A stretch of 64,000 bases of DNA. Source: an uncultured Caryophanales bacterium. GTDB taxonomy: Bacteria; Bacillota_I; Bacilli_A; RF39; UBA660. Positions 18,801 through 28,049 of the stretch are shown here, piece after piece. Each line of letters begins with the position of its first letter. Position 1 is the first letter of the stretch. Position numbers and translations under genes: made by a program. The stretch spans positions 122,644 to 186,643 of the forward strand of contig CAJLIR010000002.1 of the NCBI GenBank assembly GCA_905206805.1, given 5' to 3'. The notes under the pieces are model-generated. The model was not told the origin of the DNA. It made no database searches and saw only the letters and a list, made by a program, of their open reading frames with translations.

Positions 18801-19241
18801 ATGAATAAATATTATTTAGAATTTTTAGAAGAATTAGTTTATAATTTAAGGGAATATGAGGATTCATCTTGGAGTGATTGGATGCAGAAAAGCATTTTGC
18901 TTTTTCAACAAAATGCTGATTTAAACTATTTCTTTAGGGCATTTGGTGGTATGGGAAGTTTTAATGATAATTATTTTTCTAGTATAACAACTGAATTAAC
19001 AAATATTACTTATAAAATAGCAACTTCATTACGTGATAATAGACAAGATAGTATTTTATCTATTATGGATAAAGAACAAAAAATACGCACTTATAATTGT
19101 AGCTTGAAACATGCAACAGAGTTTGATCAAGATTGCTTAAATTATATAAACTATCTTATTGAGAATTATAATTCAGAAAATTTACATGTTATAACAGAAA
19201 AATATAGGAATGATAAAAATATGAATACTTTAAAAAAATAA
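18801..19241 (+). CDS. DUF6966-like small protein
   Basis: A 146-residue soluble helical protein. The first 75 residues, with WSDWMQKSI and FRAFGGMGSFND, resemble the DUF6966 family (a Trp near the start and an invariant GGMGS-Asn-Asp), whose members are often found next to polymorphic toxins as presumed immunity proteins. No toxin gene is adjacent. The last 50 residues are not family-like. An AAAGGAG site supports the start. The 290 bases upstream contain only decayed open pieces. Confidence 0.55.
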   Translation: MNKYYLEFLEELVYNLREYEDSSWSDWMQKSILLFQQNADLNYFFRAFGGMGSFNDNYFSSITTELTNITYKIATSLRDNRQDSILSIMDKEQKIRTYNCSLKHATEFDQDCLNYINYLIENYNSENLHVITEKYRNDKNMNTLKK

Positions 19242-19493
19242 AAAGTAGTTAAAATATGTAAAGAAAGCGGATATTTTAATGTAACACTTTTTTATATAAC
19301 TAAACAAAAGGAGGAAACTTTAATCATAATTTAGTAAGAATATTAAATGTAAGAGATTATGTTACAATAAATGAATTAACAGTTTTATATTTTAAATAAT
19401 GTAGAGAAAATAAAGAATAAAGCGTTGGGCTAAATGAATGAAAATAAAATAAAAAAAACTACTATAATAAAAAAATGTAAAGGGATGATAAAA

Positions 19494-19877
19494 ATGGCAA
19501 AAGACTTAATTATAAGAAGCAGCAGTGCAGAATTTTTAATATTTGAAAGACAAACACATGATAAAGGAATTCAAGTTAGATTTGAAGATGGTGATTTATG
19601 GTTAACACAGAAAGCTATTGGAGAACTTTTTAATGTGGACAGAACAGTAGTTACTAAGCATATTAAAAATATATATTCCGAACTTGAATTAAATGAGAAT
19701 TCAACTTGTGCAAATTATGCACTAGTTCAAAAATAGGTTATAGAACAAATTCAGATAGAGCTATATACCTTTAGAAGGTGGGCAACTTATATATTAAAAG
19801 AATTTTCAAAAAAAGGGTATATAATAGATAAAAAGATGATGGCAAAAGAAGGTAGTAATGAAGAAAATCGGAGATAG
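19494..19877 (+). pseudogene. RhuM-family gene remnant with internal deletion
   Basis: The N-terminal segment (IRSSSAEFLIFE, DLWLTQKAIGELFNVDRTVV) is the ordinary beginning of RhuM-type proteins. It stops at TAG 19734-19736, and the next piece jumps directly to the later family segment: GYRTNSDRAI in one frame and then FRRWATYILKEFSKKGYIID in another. Thus about 40 residues have been lost and a frameshift introduced. The tail overlaps the start of the DinD copy. An AAAGGG site precedes ATG 19494. Confidence 0.75.
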
Positions 19878-20712
19878 ATATACTAATAATATTTTTGAAA
19901 ATATTAAACATATAGATGAATATGGAAATGAATATTGGTATGCTAGGGAACTTTCAAAAGTTTTAGAATATAAAGACTGGAGAAATTTCTTAAAGGTTTT
20001 AAATAAAGCAAAAGAAGCTTGTAAAAATTCTGGATTTAATATAGATGAACAACTTGTTAAGGTCAACAAGTTGTCAAAAAGAAATCATAATGCCACTGCT
20101 AATATACAAGATTATAAACTTTCAAGATATATATGTTATTTAATAGTACAAAATGCAGATCCAAGCAAAGAAGTTGTGGCTTTAGGACAAGCCTATTTTG
20201 CTATTCAAACAAGAAAACAAGAAATAACAGAACAAGAATATGATTCTTTATCAGATGATGAAAAAAGATTTTATCAAAGAAAATTAACAAAACAGGGTAA
20301 TTACACTTTGCAAAGAGTTGCTTCTGCAGCAGGTGTTAAAAATATGGCTGAGTTTCATAATGCAGGATATAAAGGATTATAAACGTGCGAAACCGCTGAT
20401 GATATATTTAAAAGGAAAAAATTACGATATAGAGAAGATATTTTAGATAATATGAATGAAGATGAATTAGTTGCTAATTTATTTAGAATAAATCAAACGA
20501 GGCAAAAACTTTTAAAAGATAATGTACAATGTGAGAAAGAAGCAAAAGATCTACATTATGAGGTGGGAAAAAAAGTTAGAAAAGCAATCGCAGATATTGG
20601 TGGAATGATGCCTGAAGAAATGCCAACACCTAAAAAGAGCTTAAAAGAATTAGAAAAAGAAAAGAAAAAATTAGAAATAAAAGTGCAAAAGAAACTTGAA
20701 GGAATAAAATAG
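19858..20712 (+). pseudogene. DinD-like gene, copy 1, split by one in-frame stop
   Basis: DinD proteins are SOS-inducible in E. coli and relatives occur near restriction systems and phages. The frame from 19858 to 20712 is continuous apart from TAA at 20380-20382, directly after HNAGYKGL. The downstream half starts with TCETADDIF and continues MNEDELVANLFRINQT to PEEMPTPKKSLKEL, as in intact family members, so both halves belong together. A stretch of some 630 bases is identical to copy 2 including the stop, while the ends differ. An internal ATG at 20452 could start the second half as a separate small protein. Confidence 0.8.
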
Positions 20713-20720
20713 GAGGAATA

Positions 20721-21281
20721 ATGTCTTTAAAATATATAAATAACATTGAATATGCAAATGAAATAGAAGAATTATATTTAAATTCGTTTCCTAAAGAAGA
20801 AAGATTTCCTTTTTGGATACTAGAAGAGTGTTCTAAAGAAAATAATTCTGATTTATACGGCATAATTGATAATGATAAATTAATAGGAATGTGTTATCTT
20901 GTTAATTGTAGTAATGCATATTATCTTATGTATTTAGCAGTGGAACCGAATTTAAGAAACCAAAATTATGGTTCTAGAATATTAATGGATTTGAAAGAAA
21001 AATATAAAGTATTATTTTTATCAATTGATTCACCTGTTGATAATATAAGTGTTAGACGTAAAAATTTTTATTTAAGAAATGGTTTTTATGATACTAATAA
21101 ATTTTATGAAGATACTGGTATTAATTATGAAGTATTATGTACTAATAATGAATATGAAATAACCGATGATACTATGAAGATGAGATATACCAATATGACA
21201 AATAATTACAAACTGTTTGAAGTAATATCAAATACATTTAATATTGGACTTGTTAATTTGAAAAATAAACATAAGAAATAA
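20721..21281 (+). CDS. GNAT-family acetyltransferase
   Basis: A 186-residue protein with the GNAT acetyl-CoA loop in the region MYLAVEPNLRNQNYGSRIL and a following RRKNFYLRNGF, typical of motif A and B of this superfamily. N-terminal LYLNSFPKEERFPF is also a familiar GNAT opening. The acceptor is unknown. It has a strong AGGAGG site 9 nt after DinD copy 1 and is followed 14 nt later by the first decayed rbgA start, suggesting the DinD-GNAT unit inserted as a block upstream of rbgA. Confidence 0.82.
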   Translation: MSLKYINNIEYANEIEELYLNSFPKEERFPFWILEECSKENNSDLYGIIDNDKLIGMCYLVNCSNAYYLMYLAVEPNLRNQNYGSRILMDLKEKYKVLFLSIDSPVDNISVRRKNFYLRNGFYDTNKFYEDTGINYEVLCTNNEYEITDDTMKMRYTNMTNNYKLFEVISNTFNIGLVNLKNKHKK

Positions 21282-21413
21282 AGGAAGTGATTAAAATGGA
21301 TATGTATCAAAAAAGAAAAATTAGAGCAGAAAAGAAAAATAATGATAGTCAAAAAATTTTTCCTTCGGTCGGAATTAACTGGTAAGTGGGGAGTTATGAA
21401 AAAACACTTTTAA
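21276..21413 (+). repeat. duplicated 5' end of rbgA, copy A
   Basis: Contains AAGGAAGTGA, ATG at 21296 and a 29-codon open frame beginning MDMYQKRKIRAEKKN and ending INW-stop (21383-21385). The leading codons and the ribosome site match the start of the intact rbgA gene at 27114, where the protein reads MDMYQKRKKRQ...INWYPGH. Past INW, copies A and B agree with each other (GTGGGGAGTTATGAAAAA) and no longer with rbgA. This is a decayed gene start left in front of inserted DNA. Confidence 0.8.
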
Positions 21414-21537
21414 ACTCTTGAAAATAAAGAGTATTTTTACTAAATGATTTTTACATTTTGGAACATTTTTTTAATAAGTTTTAATTCAAATTGATAAGTG
21501 TATGAATTATGAAAAACTAAAGGAAAGGAGAGTATTG

Positions 21538-22539
21538 ATGGAAGACAATAAATTAATTATATATAAAAATAATAAAGGTAATATTATAGTAGATGCTATT
21601 TATAAAGATGAAACTTTATGGCTATCACAAAAAGGAATGGCAAAAGTTTTTGAATGTTCTACAGATAATATAAGTTTACACTTGAAACATATATTTGAAG
21701 AAAAAGAGTTAGATAAAAAATCAGTTACCGAGAAATGCTCGTTAACTGCCGATGACGGAAAAAACTATAACACAACTATTTATAGTTTAGATGCTATAAT
21801 TGCTGTGGGTTATAGAATTAATTCGAAAAAAGCAACAGAATTTAGAATATGGGCAACAAAAATATTAAAAGAATATATGACAAAGGGTTTTGCATTAAAT
21901 GATGAACGTTTTATAAATGGAAATAAATATGATACAAAATATTTTGATGAATTATTAGAACGTATCAAAACAATTAGAGTAAGTGAAAGAATGGCATACC
22001 AAAAAATCACTGATTTATTTATTGCTACAGCAACTGATTACAATCCGAAGTCAGAAGAAGCGTATGCTTTCTTTAAAATTGTTCAAAATAAGTTGCACTA
22101 TGCTATAAGCGGACATACTGCTGCAGAACTTATTTTTAAAAGGGCTAATTCAAAAAAAGAGCATATGGGACTAACTAATTGGAAAAATTCTCCTGATGGT
22201 TTAATATATAAATATGATGTAATTATTGCAAAGAATTATTTAAACGAAGAAGAAATGAATAATTTGAAAGATTTAACAAATTTATTTTTGGTATTTGCAG
22301 AGGATGAAGCAAAACAAAGACATGTTATGACAATGAAGGATTGGATAAATGCAACTGATGATTTATTAAAATTTAGAAGAAAAGAAATATTAAATAATAG
22401 TGGTAGTATATCTCATAAAGAAGCCGTAGAAAAAGCAGAAAAAGAATATGAAAAATTTAGAGTTATACAAGATCAAAAATATATTTCTTCAATGGATGAG
22501 TTTTATAAAAAGTATTTAAATGAAAATAAATACAATTGA
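21538..22539 (+). CDS. RhuM family protein
   Basis: A full-length 333-residue RhuM-type protein. Motifs include ETLWLSQKGMAKVFECS (N-terminal DNA-binding-like segment), YSLDAIIAVGYRINSKKATEFRIWAT, ERIKTIRVSERMAYQKI, and HTAAELIFKRANSKKEHMGL near the middle. RhuM was first named as a Salmonella pathogenicity-island protein; relatives commonly sit inside type I restriction loci, but its activity is unknown and no hsd genes are nearby. Start at 21538 follows AAAGGAGAG; the ATG at 21502 would extend the protein with unrelated residues. It lies in the A-to-B cassette. Confidence 0.85.
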   Translation: MEDNKLIIYKNNKGNIIVDAIYKDETLWLSQKGMAKVFECSTDNISLHLKHIFEEKELDKKSVTEKCSLTADDGKNYNTTIYSLDAIIAVGYRINSKKATEFRIWATKILKEYMTKGFALNDERFINGNKYDTKYFDELLERIKTIRVSERMAYQKITDLFIATATDYNPKSEEAYAFFKIVQNKLHYAISGHTAAELIFKRANSKKEHMGLTNWKNSPDGLIYKYDVIIAKNYLNEEEMNNLKDLTNLFLVFAEDEAKQRHVMTMKDWINATDDLLKFRRKEILNNSGSISHKEAVEKAEKEYEKFRVIQDQKYISSMDEFYKKYLNENKYN

Positions 22540-22551
22540 AAAAATCGTGAT

Positions 22552-22640
22552 AATTTAATAAAAATAATTCTTGTTTTGGTGTTAATGAACAACTTGTTGA
22601 GAGTAACAAGTTGTCAAGAAAAAATATGTTTTATTAAGTT
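22552..22640 (+). pseudogene. third DinD fragment in a decayed gap
   Basis: The 307-base gap 22540-22846 holds a short piece matching the DinD segment around DEQLVKVNKLSKRN (here VNEQLVESNKLSRKN). The rest is AT-rich, with a small hairpin GTCGG-aaaaa-CCGAC at 22666-22680 that lacks a T run. No intact gene. Confidence 0.55.
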
Positions 22641-22846
22641 GGTATGACTGGTTAATAATAATAGTGTCGGAAAAACCGACGGTGATAATTTGAAAAAGAC
22701 TTTAATTCTAATGTCTTGAATGAATATAAAAAAAATATTGAAAATGTTAGTAAAATAGTCAAAAATGACTGAAATATGTTAAAATTGTATATGAACTAAG
22801 GTGTTTATACGGGATAGTAACTCGTAATGATATAAAGAGGTGCATT

Positions 22847-23278
22847 ATGGAATATAAATTATCAAAATCATCTGAAAAAGATATAAATAGGTTAATTGAA
22901 TATAAAAACAGAACAATCTATCAATATGCAAAAGATTTATCTAATGAAGAAATTGATAGAATAAATAAGTATGTAACTAGTGAAGTTCCTAGACTAATTA
23001 ATGATTATTTCAATATAATAGTTGATAATAAAATAGTTGGTTGTATATTACTAACAAACAATGATAATGGTAAATTATTAGATGAAATATATCTTGAAGA
23101 AGAATATAGAAATAAAGGTATTGGGACTAAGATTATAATGGATATTTTAAATAATAATGATGTAGTATACTTATGGGTATATAAAGAAAATGAAAAAGCT
23201 ATATCATTATATAAAAAGCTAGGATTTAATGTTATAGAAGAAACTGAATCTAGATATTATATGAAATATAATAAGTGA
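22847..23278 (+). CDS. GNAT-family acetyltransferase
   Basis: A 143-residue GNAT protein. The acetyl-CoA-binding loop is in EEEYRNKGIGTKIIMDIL (Arg-x-x-Gly-x-Gly type), followed by VYLWVYKENEKAISLYKKLGF and VIEETESRYYMKY, the standard C-terminal strands. It resembles small Firmicutes N-acetyltransferases of unknown acceptor. AAAGAGG upstream supports the start. It belongs to the A-to-B cassette and is unrelated at sequence level to the GNAT at 20721. Confidence 0.88.
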   Translation: MEYKLSKSSEKDINRLIEYKNRTIYQYAKDLSNEEIDRINKYVTSEVPRLINDYFNIIVDNKIVGCILLTNNDNGKLLDEIYLEEEYRNKGIGTKIIMDILNNNDVVYLWVYKENEKAISLYKKLGFNVIEETESRYYMKYNK

Positions 23279-23490
23279 AAAAGATAATTCAAATGAATGA
23301 TAAACAAACAAAGATTAATTGGAAATATATAACTTATGGAAAACTTCCTATGAAGTCTTATAAATAAAGTCTTTTAGTCTTATTCCTTTTTACATTTTAT
23401 AACTGGAAAATGATAGTTATTTTAAATAAAATAGAGGTAATAACGACTTATGGAAAACTTTTATATGAAGCAATAAATAAGGAGGTAGTA

Positions 23491-24336
23491 ATGAAGAAAA
23501 TTGTAGATAGATATACTAATAATATTTTTGAAAATATTAAACATATAGATGAATATGGAAATGAATATTGGTATGCTAGGGAACTTTCAAAAGTTTTAGA
23601 ATATAAAGACTGGAGAAATTTCTTAAAGGTTTTAAATAAAGCAAAAGAAGCTTGTAAAAATTCTGGATTTAATATAGATGAACAACTTGTTAAGGTCAAC
23701 AAGTTGTCAAAAAGAAATCATAATGCCACTGCTAATATACAAGATTATAAACTTTCAAGATATATATGTTATTTAATAGTACAAAATGCAGATCCAAGCA
23801 AAGAAGTTGTGGCTTTAGGACAAGCCTATTTTGCTATTCAAACAAGAAAACAAGAAATAACAGAACAAGAATATGATTCTTTATCAGATGATGAAAAAAG
23901 ATTTTATCAAAGAAAATTAACAAAACAGGGTAATTACACTTTGCAAAGAGTTGCTTCTGCAGCAGGTGTTAAAAATATGGCTGAGTTTCATAATGCAGGA
24001 TATAAAGGATTATAAACGTGCGAAACCGCTGATGATATATTTAAAAGGAAAAAATTACGATATAGAGAAGATATTTTAGATAATATGAATGAAGATGAAT
24101 TAGTTGCTAATTTATTTAGAATAAATCAAACGAAGCAAAAACTTTTAAAAGATAATGTACAAGGTGAGAAAGAAGCAAGAGATGTACATTATGAGGTAGG
24201 GAAAAAAGTTAGAAAGGCAATTGCAGATATTGGTGGAATGATGCCGGAAGAAATGCCAACACCTAAAAAGAGTTTAAAAGAACTTGAAAGAGAAATGAAA
24301 AAGTTAGAAATAAAAGATCAAAAGAAACTTGAATAA
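23491..24336 (+). pseudogene. DinD-like gene, copy 2, split by the same in-frame stop
   Basis: Starts at ATG 23491 (AAGGAGG upstream). The frame continues to 24336 apart from TAA at 24013-24015, at the same place and in the same sequence context as copy 1. From about 23511 to 24133 it is identical to copy 1, while the C-terminal third (24134-24336) differs at about ten positions and the last residues differ. The 5' flank has a direct repeat (CTTATGGAAAACTT at 23334 and 23448). The C-terminal part is separately open from ATG 24085. Confidence 0.8.
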
Positions 24337-24430
24337 ACAAAATAAAATAGTAATTTGTTAAATTCTCAGGTTGTGTCCTGTAAATTTTGAACCAAATAAT
24401 ATATAATCGTTTTTGAAAAGAGGGATTAGG

Positions 24431-25111
24431 ATGAATCAAGAAAAAATTGGAAAATATATAGCAACATGTAGAAAAAATAAAAAACTTACTCAAGAACAAT
24501 TAGCTGAAAAATTAGGTATAACAAGTAAATCGATAAGTAGATGGGAGAATGGAAAAACTATGCCTGATGTTTCCTTGTTTCATTCATTATGTAAAGAATT
24601 AAGTATTACTATTAATGATTTATTAAGTGGAGAAACAACAAGTAAAAATAATTTGGATTTATCAGCAGATAAATTATTGGATTACAGCAAATATATTAAG
24701 AAAACAGAAAAGAAAAAATTAATTATTCTATCGATTGGATTAATTACTTTAATTGGACTATTTTTAATAGTAATCATTTTGATTTTTAATAAAACATTTT
24801 TTAAAAACTCTTATGAATTAGACTATATGAATAATATAAGTATTCCAATACCCAGATATTCTTATTACAGAGGAACGGGAGGAATGGAAGCGTATACAAC
24901 TAAATTAAAAACAATTAAACAACCCGATGAAGTAAATATTTTGATAGATCGATATTTAAATACTTTAGATAAAATAGAATGTAATAATAAAAACTATTAT
25001 TATGATAAAAATAAAAATTTTACGATAATTCAATATAGAATAAATAATGATGGTATTGGATTTGTTAATACAATTTATATATCATATAGTGATGGAAATA
25101 TTTGTAAGTAA
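24431..25111 (+). CDS. XRE-family regulator with a membrane helix
   Basis: Residues 1-65 are a helix-turn-helix of the XRE/Cro type (IGKYIATCRKNKKLTQEQLA, LGITSKSISRWENGKTMPD). A transmembrane helix follows near residues 94-118 and a C-terminal extracytoplasmic domain of about 100 residues of unknown fold. Regulators of this build are common in Firmicutes and often control adjacent membrane or stress genes. The start at 24431 is chosen over 24413 because GAGGG lies between the two. It is the last gene of the A-to-B cassette. Confidence 0.85.
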   Translation: MNQEKIGKYIATCRKNKKLTQEQLAEKLGITSKSISRWENGKTMPDVSLFHSLCKELSITINDLLSGETTSKNNLDLSADKLLDYSKYIKKTEKKKLIILSIGLITLIGLFLIVIILIFNKTFFKNSYELDYMNNISIPIPRYSYYRGTGGMEAYTTKLKTIKQPDEVNILIDRYLNTLDKIECNNKNYYYDKNKNFTIIQYRINNDGIGFVNTIYISYSDGNICK

Positions 25112-25258
25112 CAAATTACAAGGTATAAAAAGGAAGTGATAAAAATGGATATGTACCAAAAAAGAAAAATTAGAGCTGAAAAGAAAAATAGTAATCAAGA
25201 AGAAAAGTTAACTAAAGTCAGAATTAACTGGTATGTGGGGAGTTATGAAAAACAATAG
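25112..25258 (+). repeat. duplicated 5' end of rbgA, copy B
   Basis: Begins in AAATTACAAGGTATAAAAAGG, closely matching the bases in front of the true rbgA start, then AAGGAAGTGATAAAAATG and a 37-codon open frame from 25145 (MDMYQKRKIRAEKKN ... INWYVGSYEKQ-stop). It is more like copy A than like rbgA. It marks the right border of the first cassette and the left border of the second. Confidence 0.8.
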
Positions 25259-25272
25259 AAAGAATGTGAATT

Positions 25273-26283
25273 ATGCTAGATAAAAATTTTAAAGATATTA
25301 TTAGTAATATTAAAGAAGAAATTATAAATACGCAAATTAAAACTATGCAAGAAGTCAATAGTAATTTAATTATGCTGTATTTTAAATTGGGAAAAATTGT
25401 TTCAGAGAACAAACAATATGGAAATAATTTTACGAAGCAAGTGTCAACAGAACTTAAATTAACTTTTCCTAATATGAAAGGTTTTTCTGAAAGAAATATA
25501 AGATCAATGAGATTATTCTATGAAGAATATGTTGATGATGAAAAATGGCAACAACTTGTTGCCAAATTACCTTGGGGACATAATTTACTACTAATTGAAA
25601 AAATTAAAGATAAGGATATTAGAAAAATATATGCCGAAAATACTATTAAAAATGGATGGAGTAGAAATGTACTTGCTATTCAAATCGAAACAGAATTTCA
25701 TAAAAGAATAGGAAATAGTAACAATAATTTTAATGCCATGTTACCTCCAAAAGATAGCGATTTAGTAAATAATATCATAAAAGATCCGTATATTTTTGAT
25801 TTTATTACATTAAAAGAAGAATATAAGGAAAAAGAATTGGAAACAGCTTTAATAAATAAAATAAGAAATGTCTTACTAGAATTAGGAAAAGGCTTTAGTT
25901 TTGTCGGAAATCAATACAAAATTTCAGTTGATAATCAAGATTTTTATATTGATTTGCTATTTTATCATTTGGAACTTAGATGTTATGTGGTTGTTGAATT
26001 AAAAGCAAGTGAATTTAAACCAGAATATATAGGACAATTAGGATTTTATGTAACAGCAGTTAATGAAACAATAAAAAAAGAATGTGATGCACCTACGATT
26101 GGTTTATTATTATGTAGAGGAAAGAATAGGTTAACGGTAGATTGGTCTTTGAAATCTACAAATGTTCCTATAGGGGTTTCGACTTATAAACTAAAAGAAC
26201 AACTACCAAAAGAATTAATGGATAAATTACCAACAGAAGAAGAAATAAATTTATATTTAGATATAGATGAAACAAATAAATAG
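25273..26283 (+). CDS. DUF1016 / YhcG-type PDDEXK nuclease
   Basis: An N-terminal DUF1016 helical domain (residues 1-150, with FPNMKGFSERNIRSMRLFY and LPWGHNLLLIEKIKD) is joined to a PD-(D/E)XK nuclease domain whose core is seen in YIDLLFYHLELRCYVVVELK and EYIGQLGFYVTAVN. Asp, Glu and Lys of the active site are present. Full length (336 residues) and intact. Such proteins are often solitary or encoded with type I restriction genes and are suspected in DNA repair or defence. It lies immediately after rbgA copy B, heading the second cassette. Confidence 0.9.
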   Translation: MLDKNFKDIISNIKEEIINTQIKTMQEVNSNLIMLYFKLGKIVSENKQYGNNFTKQVSTELKLTFPNMKGFSERNIRSMRLFYEEYVDDEKWQQLVAKLPWGHNLLLIEKIKDKDIRKIYAENTIKNGWSRNVLAIQIETEFHKRIGNSNNNFNAMLPPKDSDLVNNIIKDPYIFDFITLKEEYKEKELETALINKIRNVLLELGKGFSFVGNQYKISVDNQDFYIDLLFYHLELRCYVVVELKASEFKPEYIGQLGFYVTAVNETIKKECDAPTIGLLLCRGKNRLTVDWSLKSTNVPIGVSTYKLKEQLPKELMDKLPTEEEINLYLDIDETNK

Positions 26284-26313
26284 TAATTTGTAGTTGAAAT
26301 TGGAGGATTGATT

Positions 26314-27078
26314 ATGAAAAAGACATTATTTGCTATTTTGCTATGTGGGTTTATGGTTATGGGTTTAACTGGGTGCATCAAAGAAAATAATGATGATGAT
26401 AAAAAATCATATGAAAATAACGATGAGTGTTGTGAAGGTTGTATGTGTGGTGATACTATAGAATTATTAAAAACAACTGAAACTGTTTGGATATTAACTA
26501 AAATAGACAGTGAAGGAGAATACAAGTATATTAAAGATTCCTTTATTAATTTTCACGGAACTGGAAAAAATAAATTTGCTTTTTTCAATAACGATAAGGA
26601 AATAAAAGGAGAATTTACAATTAATAAAAATAATGAAATAGTATTAGTATCGAATGATGGCATAAATAATAAAATAACTTGTAAATTAGGTGAAGAAAAA
26701 AATTTAATTGCAGTTATGTATTGTGATAATAATTTTGGTACATTTACATTACAAAAACAAGGAACACTTGAATTGCCAAATATAATAAAAGATACTGTAT
26801 CAAAAACGAAAATAATAAAGATTAAAGGAAAACAATCGATTACAGAAGAACAAGAAATAAATGAATTTTTATCAGTGATAAATAATTCTAAAGTATGGAC
26901 TGGTGCTGTAACTTTACCATCACCTAAATATGAATTGAAATTATTGGATATTAATAACGATAGTATTGCAAAAATTTTATACAATCCAGAACATTATTTT
27001 ACTATTGAAATAAACGAAAAAAGTTATGAACTAACAAATATTGATAAAAACTCATTGAATACAATACTAGACAAATAA
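26314..27078 (+). CDS. predicted lipoprotein
   Basis: A signal peptide with lipobox (MVMGLTGC) predicts lipid anchoring at Cys about 20 on the outer membrane face. The mature protein is acidic at the start (ENNDDDKKSYENNDECCEGCMCGD, shortened) with several Cys, followed by a beta-rich domain of about 200 residues with no family I recognise. The true start is ATG 26314 (GGAGG at 26302) and not the TTG six bases upstream. It ends 35 bases before rbgA and is the only gene between DUF1016 and rbgA. Confidence 0.8.
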   Translation: MKKTLFAILLCGFMVMGLTGCIKENNDDDKKSYENNDECCEGCMCGDTIELLKTTETVWILTKIDSEGEYKYIKDSFINFHGTGKNKFAFFNNDKEIKGEFTINKNNEIVLVSNDGINNKITCKLGEEKNLIAVMYCDNNFGTFTLQKQGTLELPNIIKDTVSKTKIIKIKGKQSITEEQEINEFLSVINNSKVWTGAVTLPSPKYELKLLDINNDSIAKILYNPEHYFTIEINEKSYELTNIDKNSLNTILDK

Positions 27079-27113
27079 GCAAATTACAATTTATAAAAAG
27101 GAAGTGATAAATA

Positions 27114-28049
27114 ATGGATATGTATCAAAAAAGAAAAAAAAGACAAGAAATGCAAAATAGTGAAAATAAAAAAGAAACACAAAATCAAATGAATATTAAC
27201 TGGTATCCAGGACACATGGCTAAAGCAAAAAGACTAATTTCAGAAAATATTGATTTGATTGATGTTGTATATGAGGTAGTGGATTCAAGAATACCATATT
27301 CATCAGTAGTTCAAGAAATTGATAATTTATTAAATAATAAACCACGTATTATGATAATGACAAAAAGTGATTTATGCGATAAAACAGAAACAAATAAATG
27401 GATAAAATACTATGAACAAAATGGTAAAAAAGTTATATTAGTAGATTTAGAACATAGCTTTGATACAAAAAAAATAATTAATTTAACTGAAGAAGTTATG
27501 ATGCCAATTAATGAAAAACGTGAGAAAAAAGGTTTAATAAAAAGACGTGCAAGGGTATTAATTATAGGTATTCCAAATGTAGGTAAATCAACATTAATTA
27601 ATAGATTAGTTGGTAAAAAGGCTGTTAATGTTGGAAATATGCCAGGAGTTACAAAAGATTTAAACTGGATTAGAATAAATAGTGATATCGAACTTTTAGA
27701 TACACCAGGTATTTTATGGCCAAAATTAGAACAAACTAAAGTTGCTTATAATTTAGCAAGCCTAACTGCTATTAAAGAAGAAATATTACCACTTTTCCAA
27801 GTAGTAGAATATATTCTAAAAACTTTATATAAGTATTATCCTAAAGTTTTAAAGGATCGTTATGGATTAGATGAGGTAGACGAGTATGATATAACAAATA
27901 CACTTGATATTATTGGTAAAAGAAGAGGCTGTTTAATTAAAGGTGGAGAAATAGATTACGATAAAGTATATGCGGTAATTTTAAACGATATAAAAAATGG
28001 TATTATAAAAGGTGTAACTTTTGATAGATATGATGAATACGAAGGATAA
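27114..28049 (+). CDS. rbgA: ribosome biogenesis GTPase RbgA (YlqF)
   Basis: A circularly permuted GTPase needed for late 50S assembly. Motif order is G4 (MTKSDLCD), then G1 (GIPNVGKST), G2 and G3 (LLDTPGI), which is the permuted order of the YlqF/YawG family. INWYPGHMAKAKRLI near residue 27 is the family's N-terminal signature. The C-terminal helical ribosome-binding part is present. It has two decayed partial copies of its own 5' end upstream (21.3 and 25.1 kb). It overlaps mrnC by about 20 bases. Confidence 0.97.
   Translation: MDMYQKRKKRQEMQNSENKKETQNQMNINWYPGHMAKAKRLISENIDLIDVVYEVVDSRIPYSSVVQEIDNLLNNKPRIMIMTKSDLCDKTETNKWIKYYEQNGKKVILVDLEHSFDTKKIINLTEEVMMPINEKREKKGLIKRRARVLIIGIPNVGKSTLINRLVGKKAVNVGNMPGVTKDLNWIRINSDIELLDTPGILWPKLEQTKVAYNLASLTAIKEEILPLFQVVEYILKTLYKYYPKVLKDRYGLDEVDEYDITNTLDIIGKRRGCLIKGGEIDYDKVYAVILNDIKNGIIKGVTFDRYDEYEG

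Noticed and set aside
20050..20073. CAACTTGTT...AACAAGTTG inverted repeat as a recombination site
   Set aside because: It recurs in the DinD copies and at 22590-22613, but it lies in coding sequence for EQLVKVNKLS and is conserved simply because the fragments are homologous.
22666..22680. GTCGG-aaaaa-CCGAC hairpin as a terminator
   Set aside because: No T run follows and no gene ends just before it.
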